Below are positions 23,961-32,768 of a stretch of 33,115 nt of DNA, piece by piece (position 1 is the stretch's first letter; every line of letters begins with the position of its first letter). Location of the stretch: positions 1-33,115 of the forward strand of contig JAEZLF010000112.1 in NCBI GenBank assembly GCA_023435925.1, in the 5' to 3' direction. The notes beneath the pieces are model-generated. The model was given only the letters and a program-made list of their open reading frames with translations. It was not told the origin of the DNA and ran no database searches. Source of the DNA: Bacillota bacterium. Lineage in GTDB: Bacteria > Bacillota > Clostridia > Acetivibrionales > DTU013. Made by a program: the position numbers and the translations under genes.

Positions 23961-26576
23961 TTACCCTTTCTTAGCCTTCTGCTGCAGCTGATACAGCACA
24001 TTCAGCGCATCCAGAGGTGTTATGGTCGAGATATCAAGGCTTTTCAACTCTTCCAGCACCTCTTTACCCAATTTGTCTTCATTGGTATTTCCGAAGAATA
24101 ATTCCACCTGTCCTTCCAGTGCAGGTTTTCTCCTTCTGGCCCGATGCCTGTTGATATCGGCAGCCTCCAGCTCCTTCAACAGCTCCTTGGCCCTGTCGAT
24201 CACCGTCTGGGGAACTCCTGCCAGCCTGGCAACCTGTATTCCATAGCTGCCGTCGGCGCCTCCCCGGATGATTTTGCGGAGGAAAATGATATCTTCGCCC
24301 TTTTCCTTGACGGCAATACAGTAATTTTTAATACCGGTCATCTTGTCTTCCAGTTCCGTCAGCTCATGGTAATGGGTAGCAAACAGAGTCCTGCTCCCTA
24401 CCTTGTCAGGGTCTGAAATATATTCGATAACCGACCATGCAATACTTAGTCCGTCAAAGGTACTTGTTCCCCTGCCGATTTCATCTAGTATCAGAAGGCT
24501 TTTAGGCGTGGCGTTCTCCAATATTCCCGCCACCTCGGACATTTCTACCATAAATGTACTCTGTCCGGCTGCAAGATCATCCGATGCTCCGACCCTTGTA
24601 AATATTCTGTCTGCAATGCCAATAACCGCAGCGGTCGCCGGTACAAAGCTGCCAATCTGGGCCATCAGTACAATCAATGCTACCTGCCTCATGTAGGTAG
24701 ATTTCCCTGCCATATTCGGCCCTGTAATAATTGACAGCCTGTCCTCCTCCATGTCCAGGAATGTATCATTGGGCACAAAGGCTCCCTGCTCCAGCATTTT
24801 TTCAACAACAGGATGCCTTCCGTCCTCGATTCTAATGACTCCGTCACTGTTAACCTCCGGTTTACAGTAATTTTCCCGGTCGGCAACCTCGGCAAGGGAA
24901 CACAATACATCCAGTTCAGCCAGACAAGCGGCTGTATTCTTAATTCGACTTACCTGGGAAGCAATTGTTTCTCTGATCTCCGCAAAAAGGCGGTATTCCA
25001 GATCAATAATCTTCCCCTCTGCTCCGAGTATTGTTTCCTCCATCTCTTTCAGTTCCTGTGTTACGAATCTTTCACAATTGGCAAGCGTCTGTTTTCTGAT
25101 ATATTCCTGAGGTACAAGGTGAAAATAGGATTTTGTAACCTCCAGATAATATCCGAAGACTTTAGTAAAGCCGATTTTTAAGTTTTTAATGCCGGTCTTT
25201 TCTCTTTCTTCCGCCTCCAGCGATGCGATCCACTGCTTACCTTCCGTAGTAGCTCTTCTGAGCTTGTCCACTTCTTCATGATAGCCGGTTTTTATGATCC
25301 CGCCTTCCTTCACAGAGACAGGAGGATCATCGATAATAGCATTTTCAATCAATGTACAGATATCGTCAAGACTATCCATCGCGCTGTTATCCCTTACAGC
25401 CAGTTCCGACGAACAGCCTGCAAGAATCTCTTTTATAAAAGGTACCTGCCCCAGAGAATTCTTCAGTGCAATCAAATCCCTGCAGTTCGCGCTGCCGAGA
25501 ACCACCTTGCCGATAAGCCGTTCAATGTCATGGATCTTCTTAAGAAGCTCCCGGAGCTCCATCCGGATCATAAATTTATCTTTAAATTCAGAGACAGCGT
25601 CAAGCCGCTCATTCATATCGCCGATATTGACCAACGGCTGTTCCACCCATTTGCGCAAGCCTCTGGCTCCCATTGAGGTCATAGTTCTGTCCAGCACCCA
25701 CAGCAGAGTACCTTTGCGTGATTTCTCTCTCATCGTTTCTGTGAGTTCCAGATTCCTTCGGGTGGACTGGTCCAATCTCATATATTCTTCAAGCTTATAA
25801 GGAACGATCCTCTGTATGTGCTCCAGCCCAACCTTCTGAGTCTGTTCAAGATAATATAGTAAAGCCCCGCAGGCATTGATGCTGAGCTCACTTGTTTCCT
25901 CAGGCAGCACATTTTCACCGAACATTTGAGAAAGAATTTCTGAAGAGTAGTTTTCATCGAAGTACCGGTCTTCAATGGTTGATATGTATGCGTTAAATTT
26001 CTTCTCCAGCAGTCTTTTTAAGCCGGTAGTCTCCTGCAATGTCTGACTGATGATGATTTCAGCCGGAGAATACCTTGCTGTTTCATCCAGCAGCTTGTTC
26101 AGCGTATTTCCCCATGTGATTCTGGTTGTGGAAAATTCACCCGTCGAAATATCAACGACCGCTATCCCATACATATGACCCTTACCATATATGCAAAAAA
26201 GGTAGTTATTCTTTTTCTCATCCAGCATGGAGGTATCTGTAACCGTGCCGGGTGTAACTACCTTGATGACTTCTCTTCTTACGATCCCTTTCGCCAGGGC
26301 CGGATCCTCCACCTGTTCGCAAATTGCTACCTTGTAGCCTTTGGTAACCAGCCGGGAGATATATCCGTCTACCGCATGAAAAGGTACGCCACACATGGGG
26401 GCGCGTTCCTCAAGACCGCAATCCCTTCCGGTAAGCGTAATCTCAAGCTCTCTGGAGGCAAGAGACGCATCATCAAAAAACATTTCATAAAAATCGCCTA
26501 ACCGGAACATCAGAATGCAGTCCCTATATTGCTCCTTCATGTCCAGATATTGCTGCATCATTGGAGTTACAGGCAT
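23961..26576 (-). CDS. mutS: DNA mismatch recognition protein MutS
   Basis: The 871-residue MutS1 protein binds mismatches with F29 and E31 of the F-Y-E motif in RLGDFYEMFFDDA. The ATPase domain has Walker A GPNMAGKST at about residue 620, followed by RVGASDDLAAGQSTFMVEM and LLILDEIGRGTSTFDG. Domain order and length are typical. Upstream of it, ending 73 bases away, is the YlbF-family gene. GAGG precedes the ATG. It forms the miaB-ylbF-mutS-mutL order also known from Bacillus. Confidence 0.97.
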   Translation of the reverse strand: MPVTPMMQQYLDMKEQYRDCILMFRLGDFYEMFFDDASLASRELEITLTGRDCGLEERAPMCGVPFHAVDGYISRLVTKGYKVAICEQVEDPALAKGIVRREVIKVVTPGTVTDTSMLDEKKNNYLFCIYGKGHMYGIAVVDISTGEFSTTRITWGNTLNKLLDETARYSPAEIIISQTLQETTGLKRLLEKKFNAYISTIEDRYFDENYSSEILSQMFGENVLPEETSELSINACGALLYYLEQTQKVGLEHIQRIVPYKLEEYMRLDQSTRRNLELTETMREKSRKGTLLWVLDRTMTSMGARGLRKWVEQPLVNIGDMNERLDAVSEFKDKFMIRMELRELLKKIHDIERLIGKVVLGSANCRDLIALKNSLGQVPFIKEILAGCSSELAVRDNSAMDSLDDICTLIENAIIDDPPVSVKEGGIIKTGYHEEVDKLRRATTEGKQWIASLEAEEREKTGIKNLKIGFTKVFGYYLEVTKSYFHLVPQEYIRKQTLANCERFVTQELKEMEETILGAEGKIIDLEYRLFAEIRETIASQVSRIKNTAACLAELDVLCSLAEVADRENYCKPEVNSDGVIRIEDGRHPVVEKMLEQGAFVPNDTFLDMEEDRLSIITGPNMAGKSTYMRQVALIVLMAQIGSFVPATAAVIGIADRIFTRVGASDDLAAGQSTFMVEMSEVAGILENATPKSLLILDEIGRGTSTFDGLSIAWSVIEYISDPDKVGSRTLFATHYHELTELEDKMTGIKNYCIAVKEKGEDIIFLRKIIRGGADGSYGIQVARLAGVPQTVIDRAKELLKELEAADINRHRARRRKPALEGQVELFFGNTNEDKLGKEVLEELKSLDISTITPLDALNVLYQLQQKAKKG

Positions 26577-26649
26577 TTCTTTGACCTCACTTCTATCGGC
26601 TGTGTTTCATCTGCGTCAATGCTTTCTTACAGCCCGTTTCTATCTTGAC

Positions 26650-27045
26650 TCACCCGTGCTGCGAACCGCAGCCACCGCCGCAGGAAGAGCACTTTGAAGG
26701 CGAACAGGTTTCACCGGTAATAGCATAGGTGATCACATCATTCACATTCTTCATCAAACTGTCAAAAGCATTTTTCGCTTCCAGATACTCTAAGGTAACC
26801 GAATACTCATTGATTTCCTTCTGCTTTGCCATAAGCATGTCTTTGATCTCACCAATCTGAACTTCACCTTTATTTTCCCGTGTCGCTTTCACCATTTCTA
26901 TTTGCAGAAGCCGATAATCCTCCATCAGCCCCATACCCCGCTCATCAGTCTCCAGTGCGGTTTCAGCCTTTCTTAACCTCAGGTATTCCGGTGAATCTCC
27001 CAGTGCTTCACCCAGTTCTCTCGCTTTTACAACTGCTTCATCCAT
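26650..27045 (-). CDS. YlbF/YmcA-family protein with a four-cysteine tail
   Basis: The helical Com_YlbF domain (about 1-110) includes SPEYLRLRKAETALETDE and LMEDYRLLQIEM. In Bacillus the paralogues YlbF and YmcA form the RicAFT complex with YaaT. That complex carries Fe-S clusters and affects RNA processing, competence and sporulation. Here the protein ends with C114, C119, C122 and C126 (CSPSKCSSCGGGCG), a plausible metal or cluster ligand set. The gene sits between miaB and mutS, the place of ymcA in Bacillus, which favours the YmcA/RicA role. The start at 27045 has AAAGGA about 12 bases upstream. Confidence 0.82.
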   Translation of the reverse strand: MDEAVVKARELGEALGDSPEYLRLRKAETALETDERGMGLMEDYRLLQIEMVKATRENKGEVQIGEIKDMLMAKQKEINEYSVTLEYLEAKNAFDSLMKNVNDVITYAITGETCSPSKCSSCGGGCGSQHG

Positions 27046-27090
27046 TTACTATCATTTCCTTTCTGCTCTATCTTCCATATATTCTTAATG

Positions 27091-27233
27091 CTTGCCAAAT
27101 ACTTTGCTTAGTCTTTGCACAAAAACTTGCCAAATACTTACCTGATGCTTTGCCTAAATACAACAAAAAACTTGTCCACAAATTGTCCGAAGCCTGCTTC
27201 ATTCCTTACACAAGGCTTCATTCCTTACACAAG
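27091..27233. repeat. Short direct repeats around the miaB 3' end
   Basis: CTTGCCAAATACTT occurs at 27091-27104 and 27126-27139. The 19-mer GCTTCATTCCTTACACAAG occurs twice in tandem at 27196-27214 and 27215-27233. The second tandem copy includes the miaB stop codon (27225-27227), so the duplication involved the coding end. The 179-base gap between miaB and the YlbF-family gene otherwise holds nothing recognisable. Confidence 0.75.
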
Positions 27234-28634
27234 GCTTCCTTCCAGCGACCAGGTTCCTGCATTCTCTATTTTCACATGAACCAGCCGGCCTGTCAAATTC
27301 GCGTCGCCCTTAAAATTGACAATTTTATTTGTTCTGGTGCGCCCGCCAAGCATGTTGATGCTGTTTTTACTTAATCCTTCCACCAATACCTCTACGATTT
27401 TGCCTTCCAGCTGTTCGTTCAGTTCTCTGCCGATACGGTTCTGAAGCTCGATCAATGCATTAAACCTCTTCTTTTTCACTTCCTCACTCACCTGATCCTC
27501 TCGCGTTGCCGCAGGAGTGCCGGTACGTTTTGAATAGAGGAAGGTGTACACATAATCAAATCTTACTTTTTCAATGAGCTCCAACGTATCTGCAAAATCG
27601 TCGTCTGTTTCTCCTGGATACCCCACAATAATATCGGTTGTCAGCGCAATATCCGGTACCTGCTCCCGGATCCTCGCAACCATTTCCATGTAGCGCTCCC
27701 GTGTGTATTTCCGGTTCATTTCATGTAAAATAGCATTGCTTCCGGCCTGCACAGGCAAATGCAGGTGCTCGCAGACCTTTCTGCAATCCCTCATAGCAAC
27801 GATCAGCTCGTCAGATAAATCCTTGGGATGAGACGTCATAAACCGGACTCTTTCAATACCCTCCACATCCTCAAGACTGCGCAGAAGAGAGGCAAAGCTG
27901 CTTCCATCATTTCGATCCAGACCGAAGGAGTTGACATTCTGTCCGAGAAGTGTGATTTCTTTAAATCCCTGATGTCCAAGAATTCTTGCCTCGTCAACAA
28001 TGTCTGATATTTTCCTGCTTCTTTCCCTTCCTCTGACATAAGGAACGATGCAATAGGAACAGAAATTATTGCAGCCATACATGACCGTGATCCACGCTTT
28101 AATACCCTGTTCCCGCCGTATCGGCATACCCTCCGCAATGAAGCCGTCAGAACTGCCAACATCCGCAACCGGTTTATTAGAAGAAAACACTTGATATAAC
28201 AGTTCCGGCAATTTATGAAGATTGTGAGTCCCAAAAATCAAATCCACCTGTTTGTATTTTTTCAGAATATGTTCAACAACATCCTTCTGCTGCATCATGC
28301 AGCCACACAACGCTATAATCATGTCCGGCTTTCTGGCTTTCAGCGCTTTCAGTGCCCCCAGATGCCCATAGACCTTCAATTCGGCATTTTCTCTGACACA
28401 ACAGGTGTTATAAAGTATCAAATCGCTCTTCTCAGGATCAGCTGTATGAACGTAGCCCATAGCTTCCAACATTCCGGCAAGTTTTTCCGAGTCGTTTTCA
28501 TTCATTTGACAGCCAAAAGTACTAATGGTGTAGAATCTGTCTGCTTCAGGATTCTGTTCCCTGATCCAATGCATGAATGCATCCTGCCTGGCTATCTCCT
28601 CCTCGGGTATACATATATTTTCTCTTTTGCTCAA
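27225..28634 (-). CDS. miaB: tRNA-2-methylthio-N6-dimethylallyladenosine synthase MiaB
   Basis: This radical-SAM methylthiotransferase completes ms2i6A at position 37. The N-terminal UPF0004 domain has cluster cysteines C42 (TFGCQMN), C78 (NTCCVREN) and C112 (LCGCM). The radical-SAM triad C188, C192 and C195 is in YGCNNFCSYCIVPY, and a TRAM domain fills the C-terminus. The length of 469 residues is normal. Its start is TTG (28634) after an AGAGGAAAG site, and no in-frame ATG is available before residue 21. The promoter at 28681-28690 makes it the first gene of the repair and modification block. Confidence 0.96.
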   Translation of the reverse strand: MSKRENICIPEEEIARQDAFMHWIREQNPEADRFYTISTFGCQMNENDSEKLAGMLEAMGYVHTADPEKSDLILYNTCCVRENAELKVYGHLGALKALKARKPDMIIALCGCMMQQKDVVEHILKKYKQVDLIFGTHNLHKLPELLYQVFSSNKPVADVGSSDGFIAEGMPIRREQGIKAWITVMYGCNNFCSYCIVPYVRGRERSRKISDIVDEARILGHQGFKEITLLGQNVNSFGLDRNDGSSFASLLRSLEDVEGIERVRFMTSHPKDLSDELIVAMRDCRKVCEHLHLPVQAGSNAILHEMNRKYTRERYMEMVARIREQVPDIALTTDIIVGYPGETDDDFADTLELIEKVRFDYVYTFLYSKRTGTPAATREDQVSEEVKKKRFNALIELQNRIGRELNEQLEGKIVEVLVEGLSKNSINMLGGRTRTNKIVNFKGDANLTGRLVHVKIENAGTWSLEGSLV

Positions 28635-28680
28635 AAGTTATCTTTCCTCTCTAATTTGCCATGTAAATATCAACTCTTCT

Positions 28681-28690
28681 ATTATACCAT
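28681..28690 (-). promoter_or_regulatory. Extended -10 promoter of the miaB block
   Basis: On the minus strand ATGGTATAAT ends about 46 bases before the miaB start. The same TGGTATAAT sequence is used by the rarA and desulfurase promoters. No good -35 is visible, as is usual for extended -10 promoters. No repeated hairpin follows here. Confidence 0.5.
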
Positions 28691-28745
28691 GAATTTGCAA
28701 AAATTTATGGCATAATCGGCCATTTTTATTGTTTCAAAATGTAAA

Positions 28746-28782
28746 GCACCTCATACCATTGTCATTCTATGATATGAAGTGC
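28746..28782 (-). terminator. Long hairpin after the DUF975 gene
   Basis: GCACCTCATACCAT (28746-28759) pairs with ATGATATGAAGTGC (28769-28782) over 14 positions including two G·T pairs, with a nine-base loop. On the minus strand CTTTACATTTTG follows, a weak T-run. It lies 37 bases after the DUF975 stop. Confidence 0.65.
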
Positions 28783-28818
28783 CTCTTGTAAAGAAAGCCG
28801 TTTTTTTCGACTCTAACT

Positions 28819-29397
28819 TTAAAAACCAATGTCCTGCTGTGCATTCTGGAAATTGGAACCGCCGATTGCATCATCATAGAAAGCTGCAAAGGTTGCCTGT
28901 ATATATGGAATAATCCAGATGTACGCAATACCCAAGGAAAACGCCCCCAGTAAAAACCAGCCTATAAAAGTCAGACCTAAATAAAACAACTGCCCCTTCT
29001 TCCCGTGCATTAAATCCTTACTGGCCTGCAATGCTTCTCTTGCCGTCATCTGAGGATTCTCTGCCAAAATATAGGGCGCCATGGAATAGGAAAAAGATTT
29101 AATGATACCCGGTATTAAAAACAACAATGACCATAGATAAATAAAGAAACCGGTAATAATGGATAACCATAATGATTTTCCAAACAAACTGAAACCGTCG
29201 AAAACATCAGCCACATTGGTATATTCTCTTCGGATCAGCTTCACATTGTATTTCATATATCCTACCTGCATGGCGGGAGCACATAAGGGTACGCCGGCTA
29301 TCAGGCCGTAAAGGAACATCGCACCAATCGATTGCAGCCATTTGCCTTGTAAGCTTTCTTTTGCTATTGCTTTTAATTCAGCTGAACTTTTCATCAT
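28819..29397 (-). CDS. DUF975-family membrane protein
   Basis: The 192-residue protein has the DUF975 pattern: an N-terminal SSAELKAIAKESLQGKW, several membrane helices (about 22-45, 73-105 and 135-165), and the conserved loop YSMAPYILAENPQMTAREAL followed by SKDLMHGKKG. Function is unknown to me. Family members are common in Firmicutes and are integral membrane proteins. No strong Shine-Dalgarno is seen before the ATG pair at 29397/29394. It is flanked by a terminator-like hairpin and a gap with a tRNA remnant, so it is probably monocistronic. Confidence 0.85.
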   Translation of the reverse strand: MMKSSAELKAIAKESLQGKWLQSIGAMFLYGLIAGVPLCAPAMQVGYMKYNVKLIRREYTNVADVFDGFSLFGKSLWLSIITGFFIYLWSLLFLIPGIIKSFSYSMAPYILAENPQMTAREALQASKDLMHGKKGQLFYLGLTFIGWFLLGAFSLGIAYIWIIPYIQATFAAFYDDAIGGSNFQNAQQDIGF

Positions 29398-29522
29398 TTT
29401 TTATTGGCGACCAAATATGGATACCAATAACCCCCTATCATAAACATTTTTAACAATTATATCTCTAATTTCTTTCAAGTACAATAGTAATTCATCCCCC
29501 ACTTACGCTCTCAGTATTGTGA

Positions 29523-29566
29523 GCATGGTAGCTTAGAGGTAGAGTACTTCTTACAGCACAAGGTTA
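29523..29566 (+). pseudogene. tRNA 5'-half remnant
   Basis: TAGCTTAGAGGTAGAGTAC matches tRNA positions 8-26 base for base in the conserved places (U8, A14, G18-G19, A21), and C11-U13 pairs with G22-G24. A TTACAG loop like that of tRNA-Val(UAC) follows. The anticodon stem pairs poorly and no T-arm (GGTTCGAATCC-like) or acceptor 3' side exists, so it is not a working tRNA. It may be a decayed integration-site fragment or a chance D-arm mimic. Confidence 0.35.
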
Positions 29567-29572
29567 AAAAAA

Positions 29573-30943
29573 CTACCTCATCAGTTTCTTTAATGTACTC
29601 AGCTTATCCTTGTATGGTGGATATCTCAGCTTGATATCAACGGCAAAGGATTTTTTCAGGATACTCTTCTTATGTGTGAATGTGTCAAAGCTCCATTTGC
29701 CGTGATAGCTTCCCATCCCGCTATCTCCCACCCCTCCGAAAGGCATATGGGAGGTTGCCAGATGGACGATGGTATCGTTGATGCATCCTCCGCCAAAAGA
29801 AATGCTCTTTAGAATACGCTTCTCGACCTCCTTGTTACGGGTAAAAAGGTATAGCGCCAGCGGTTTTGGCCGATTGTTCACATCACGGATCACCTGGGAC
29901 AAATCATCAAACTCCAATACCGGCAGAATAGGTTCAAAAATCTCCTCCTGCATGACAGGATCATCCCACCCGACATTCACCAAGATTGTTGGAGATATTT
30001 GAAGCGTCGCCTCATTGGAATCACCTCCGGCAGCTATATCACCGCTCTCAATCAAATCCTTCAGCCGATTAAAATGCTTTTGGTTAACGATTTTTGGAAA
30101 GTCGGGATTTCTACAAGGGTTATCACCATAGAACTCACGGATATACTTTTTTATGGCATTGATCAGCTGTTCCTTCCTGTCCTTGTGAACCAAAACATAG
30201 TCCGGTGCAACACAAGTCTGACCACTGTTGATGAATTTCCCCCAGGTAATTCTTCTGGCCGTCATATCAAGATTTACATCCTGATCGACAATGCAGGGAC
30301 TCTTACCACCCAGTTCGAGGGTCATCGGTGTCAGATTTTTCGCTGCGGCCTCCATAACGGATTTGCCGACATCCACACTGCCTGTAAAGAAAATATAGTC
30401 AAATTTCTCCTTCAGAAGCTCCTGATTCGCCTCTCTTCCTCCCTTAATAACAGTAACGTAGCTTGCACTGAAGCAATCTTCGATGATTTTACCAATGATA
30501 TCTGAAGTGGCAGGCGAATAGGCCGATGGCTTTACCACCGCACAGTTTCCTCCGCTAATGGCGCCGATCAAAGGCGCAATGGTCAGCTGAAAGGGGTAAT
30601 TCCAGGGTGACATGATCAGAACCACTCCATATGGCTCCGAAACGATGCGGGAGGTTGACTTGAACTGAGTAATGGGTGTCCGGACTCTTTTGGGCCTGAA
30701 CCACCGGACAAGATGCTTCATTGCATCATTGAGCTCTGAGTAAATAATACCGACTTCTGTTGCGTATGCCTCAAAAGGTGCTTTATTCAAATCCTGTTTT
30801 AAAGCGTCCAGAACGGCTTGTTCATGTTTTTGTATGGATGCTTTTAATTTCTTAAGAGCATTCAAGCGGGAATCGATATTCATCGTTTCTTCCGTATAAA
30901 AATATGCTCTCTGTTTTTTAACTATTTCTCCGATATCTGCCAT
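29573..30943 (-). CDS. Aldehyde dehydrogenase (class-3-like)
   Basis: This NAD(P)+-dependent enzyme oxidises an aldehyde to the acid. The 456-residue length and SPWNYPFQLTIAPLIGAI resemble the short ALDH3/YwdH group rather than the ~490-residue ALDH2 type. Catalytic residues are N115 (PWNYP), E210 (LELGGKSP) and C244 (SGQTCVAPD), with FFTGSVDVGKSV as the cofactor loop. GGAGGG precedes the ATG. The substrate is not deducible. It follows the sugar kinase gene with a 203-base gap filled by an 11-bp tandem repeat, so cotranscription with the kinase is uncertain. Confidence 0.92.
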   Translation of the reverse strand: MADIGEIVKKQRAYFYTEETMNIDSRLNALKKLKASIQKHEQAVLDALKQDLNKAPFEAYATEVGIIYSELNDAMKHLVRWFRPKRVRTPITQFKSTSRIVSEPYGVVLIMSPWNYPFQLTIAPLIGAISGGNCAVVKPSAYSPATSDIIGKIIEDCFSASYVTVIKGGREANQELLKEKFDYIFFTGSVDVGKSVMEAAAKNLTPMTLELGGKSPCIVDQDVNLDMTARRITWGKFINSGQTCVAPDYVLVHKDRKEQLINAIKKYIREFYGDNPCRNPDFPKIVNQKHFNRLKDLIESGDIAAGGDSNEATLQISPTILVNVGWDDPVMQEEIFEPILPVLEFDDLSQVIRDVNNRPKPLALYLFTRNKEVEKRILKSISFGGGCINDTIVHLATSHMPFGGVGDSGMGSYHGKWSFDTFTHKKSILKKSFAVDIKLRYPPYKDKLSTLKKLMR

Positions 30944-30985
30944 AGATAACCCTCCTTCGGTTATTCATGCACTATCCTGCCATTA

Positions 30986-31084
30986 TCCGGTCTTTATCCG
31001 GTCTTTGTCCGGTCTTTATCTGGTCTTTATCCGGTCTTTGTCCGGTCTTTGTCCGGTCTTTGTCCGGTCTTTATCCGGTCTTTG
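30986..31084. repeat. Nine tandem 11-bp repeats upstream of the aldehyde dehydrogenase
   Basis: The unit TCCGGTCTTTR (R is A or G) occurs nine times head to tail, with one C-to-T change in the fourth unit. A degenerate tenth and a separated half-unit (TTATCCGGTC near 31115) follow. The period is about one DNA helical turn. The array lies 43 bases from the ALDH start and covers most of the kinase-ALDH gap. Confidence 0.92.
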
Positions 31085-31146
31085 TTCGCTCCATATCTGC
31101 CTTTTGTCCTGCTTTTATCCGGTCATAAAAATCTTATTCGAATTTC

Positions 31147-32748
31147 CTACTTATATTCGTTCAATACTTTAAAGCTCTTCTTGTTGTTTTTATACAAGGA
31201 TTTGAACACTTCAAAGTTCCGGTCATAAAAAGCTTTGTTTTCCATATTCGGCAGGTATCTTTCCGTGACTTCAACAAGATTCTTCGCTTCTTCCAGTGTG
31301 CTGATTACACCAAGTCCAACTGCTGCTACCAGTGCAGCTCCCACTGCCCCTATATTTTGAGGGCTGTCCACAGTTTCAATTTGTCTGCCCAGCATATCGG
31401 CCATCATCTGGCATGTCAGCGGTGCCAAAGCACCTCCGCCAACAAACCGGACCGTCCGGGAGGTTCTTACCTTTCTCTCCTGAGCTTCCAGCTGCCATCT
31501 TAAATGATAGCATACCCCTTCGAGAACTGCGTGAATCATCTCAGTTTTTCCCGTATCGATGCTGATATTAAAAAACATGCCCCGGGCATTCCGGTCCTCA
31601 AAAGGACATCGGTTTCCATGAAGCCACGGTGTAAAAAACACGCCGTTGCTTCCTGCCGGAACATCCTTTATGGCATACATCATATAATCATACAGGCTTT
31701 TGTAAATAGTCTCCCTGGAGTCGGAGATATTCTTTTTTTCGAGATAAATATCGATTTCATCCAGCGCCAGGTGATCCTTTACCCATTCAAGACATTTACC
31801 GGCCGTTTCAAGCTCTGCAAAGTAATTGTAGGTTCCCCTGTCTGCGCCTACAATAGCGGCAATCATGGAAACAACGTCCACAATCTGCTTTTTTACTACG
31901 GTCGATACCCAGCCGGATGTACCGGAATAGATGTGGGTGTCTCCCGGTTCAACTGCGCCCGCACCTACTCCTATGAGAGAAGCATCGCCGCCTCCGCCGA
32001 AAACCGGTGTACCTTCCTTCAAATGCAGTTTCTCCGCGGCTTCCTTTGTAATCCGCCCCGCCATCTGTGAACATGGAATGATTTGTGGCAAATGCTCCAT
32101 TTGAATGCCAAACATTTTGCACAGCTCACTACTGAAGCATTCTTTTCCTTTTCTCGTATCATATAGCATGGAAGCATACGCGCTATCCGGTGTCATGACA
32201 AATTCACCTGTACACTGGCAGATTAAAAACTCCTTTACATCCAGCCACTTATAGACCTTTTGAAAAATTTCCGGCTCGTTGTTCTCTACCCACTTGTACT
32301 TCCATACCGGATCCTTTACACTGGCTGCCACCGCTCCGGTAATAGCCAATGACCTTAACAGCTTATAGACATTTGCGCCTGCAATCTGCAAACCATGAGC
32401 CAACCCCAGCTTTAGCTCATCCTTCGCACGCTGATCCATGTAACTCATTGCACGCCGTACAGGCCTTCCATCACGGTCTACAAGAACCAGACCCTGCATC
32501 TGGGAACAGAAGGATATACCCCGGATGCTGTCTGCAGAAATGTGGTTTTTCTCCAAAACCCTTCTTGTGGTATTGCACATTGCATTCCACCAATCATCCG
32601 GGTTCTGCTCCATGCCGCCGTTTCCCGTGACAAAAAGCTCATAGCCCTCCATCGCGGAGGCCACGAGCTTAATGGTTTCAGCTATTTCAAAGATACAGGT
32701 TTTCATTCCGGTAGTTCCCACATCATAGGCAATGATATGTACAGACAT
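31147..32748 (-). CDS. FGGY-family carbohydrate kinase (xylulokinase-like)
   Basis: This is a sugar or polyol kinase of the actin-like ATPase fold. The phosphate-1 motif YDVGTTGMKT is at residues 7-16, with GISFCSQMQGLVLVD, GGGGDASLIGVGAGAV and GGGALAPLTCQMMADMLG further on. The length of 533 residues is close to family norms. The FGGY group covers xylulose, glycerol, gluconate and other substrates, so the sugar is undecided; QMQG resembles xylulokinases. GGAGG precedes the ATG at 32748, which is preferred to the GTG at 32772. The gene lies 20 bases after a TetR-type regulator gene and is very likely in its operon. Confidence 0.88.
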   Translation of the reverse strand: MSVHIIAYDVGTTGMKTCIFEIAETIKLVASAMEGYELFVTGNGGMEQNPDDWWNAMCNTTRRVLEKNHISADSIRGISFCSQMQGLVLVDRDGRPVRRAMSYMDQRAKDELKLGLAHGLQIAGANVYKLLRSLAITGAVAASVKDPVWKYKWVENNEPEIFQKVYKWLDVKEFLICQCTGEFVMTPDSAYASMLYDTRKGKECFSSELCKMFGIQMEHLPQIIPCSQMAGRITKEAAEKLHLKEGTPVFGGGGDASLIGVGAGAVEPGDTHIYSGTSGWVSTVVKKQIVDVVSMIAAIVGADRGTYNYFAELETAGKCLEWVKDHLALDEIDIYLEKKNISDSRETIYKSLYDYMMYAIKDVPAGSNGVFFTPWLHGNRCPFEDRNARGMFFNISIDTGKTEMIHAVLEGVCYHLRWQLEAQERKVRTSRTVRFVGGGALAPLTCQMMADMLGRQIETVDSPQNIGAVGAALVAAVGLGVISTLEEAKNLVEVTERYLPNMENKAFYDRNFEVFKSLYKNNKKSFKVLNEYK

Positions 32749-32768
32749 AGAGCGACCTCCACTTCGAA

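Noticed and set aside
25294..25800. 168-residue open frame on the plus strand inside mutS
   Set aside because: It is a shadow of the conserved mutS coding strand; composition is low-complexity serine/leucine from the reverse complement.
29523..29566. Functional tRNA gene
   Set aside because: The anticodon stem does not pair properly and there is no T-arm or 3' acceptor strand.
30986..31084. CRISPR array
   Set aside because: The 11-bp units are directly adjacent with no spacers.
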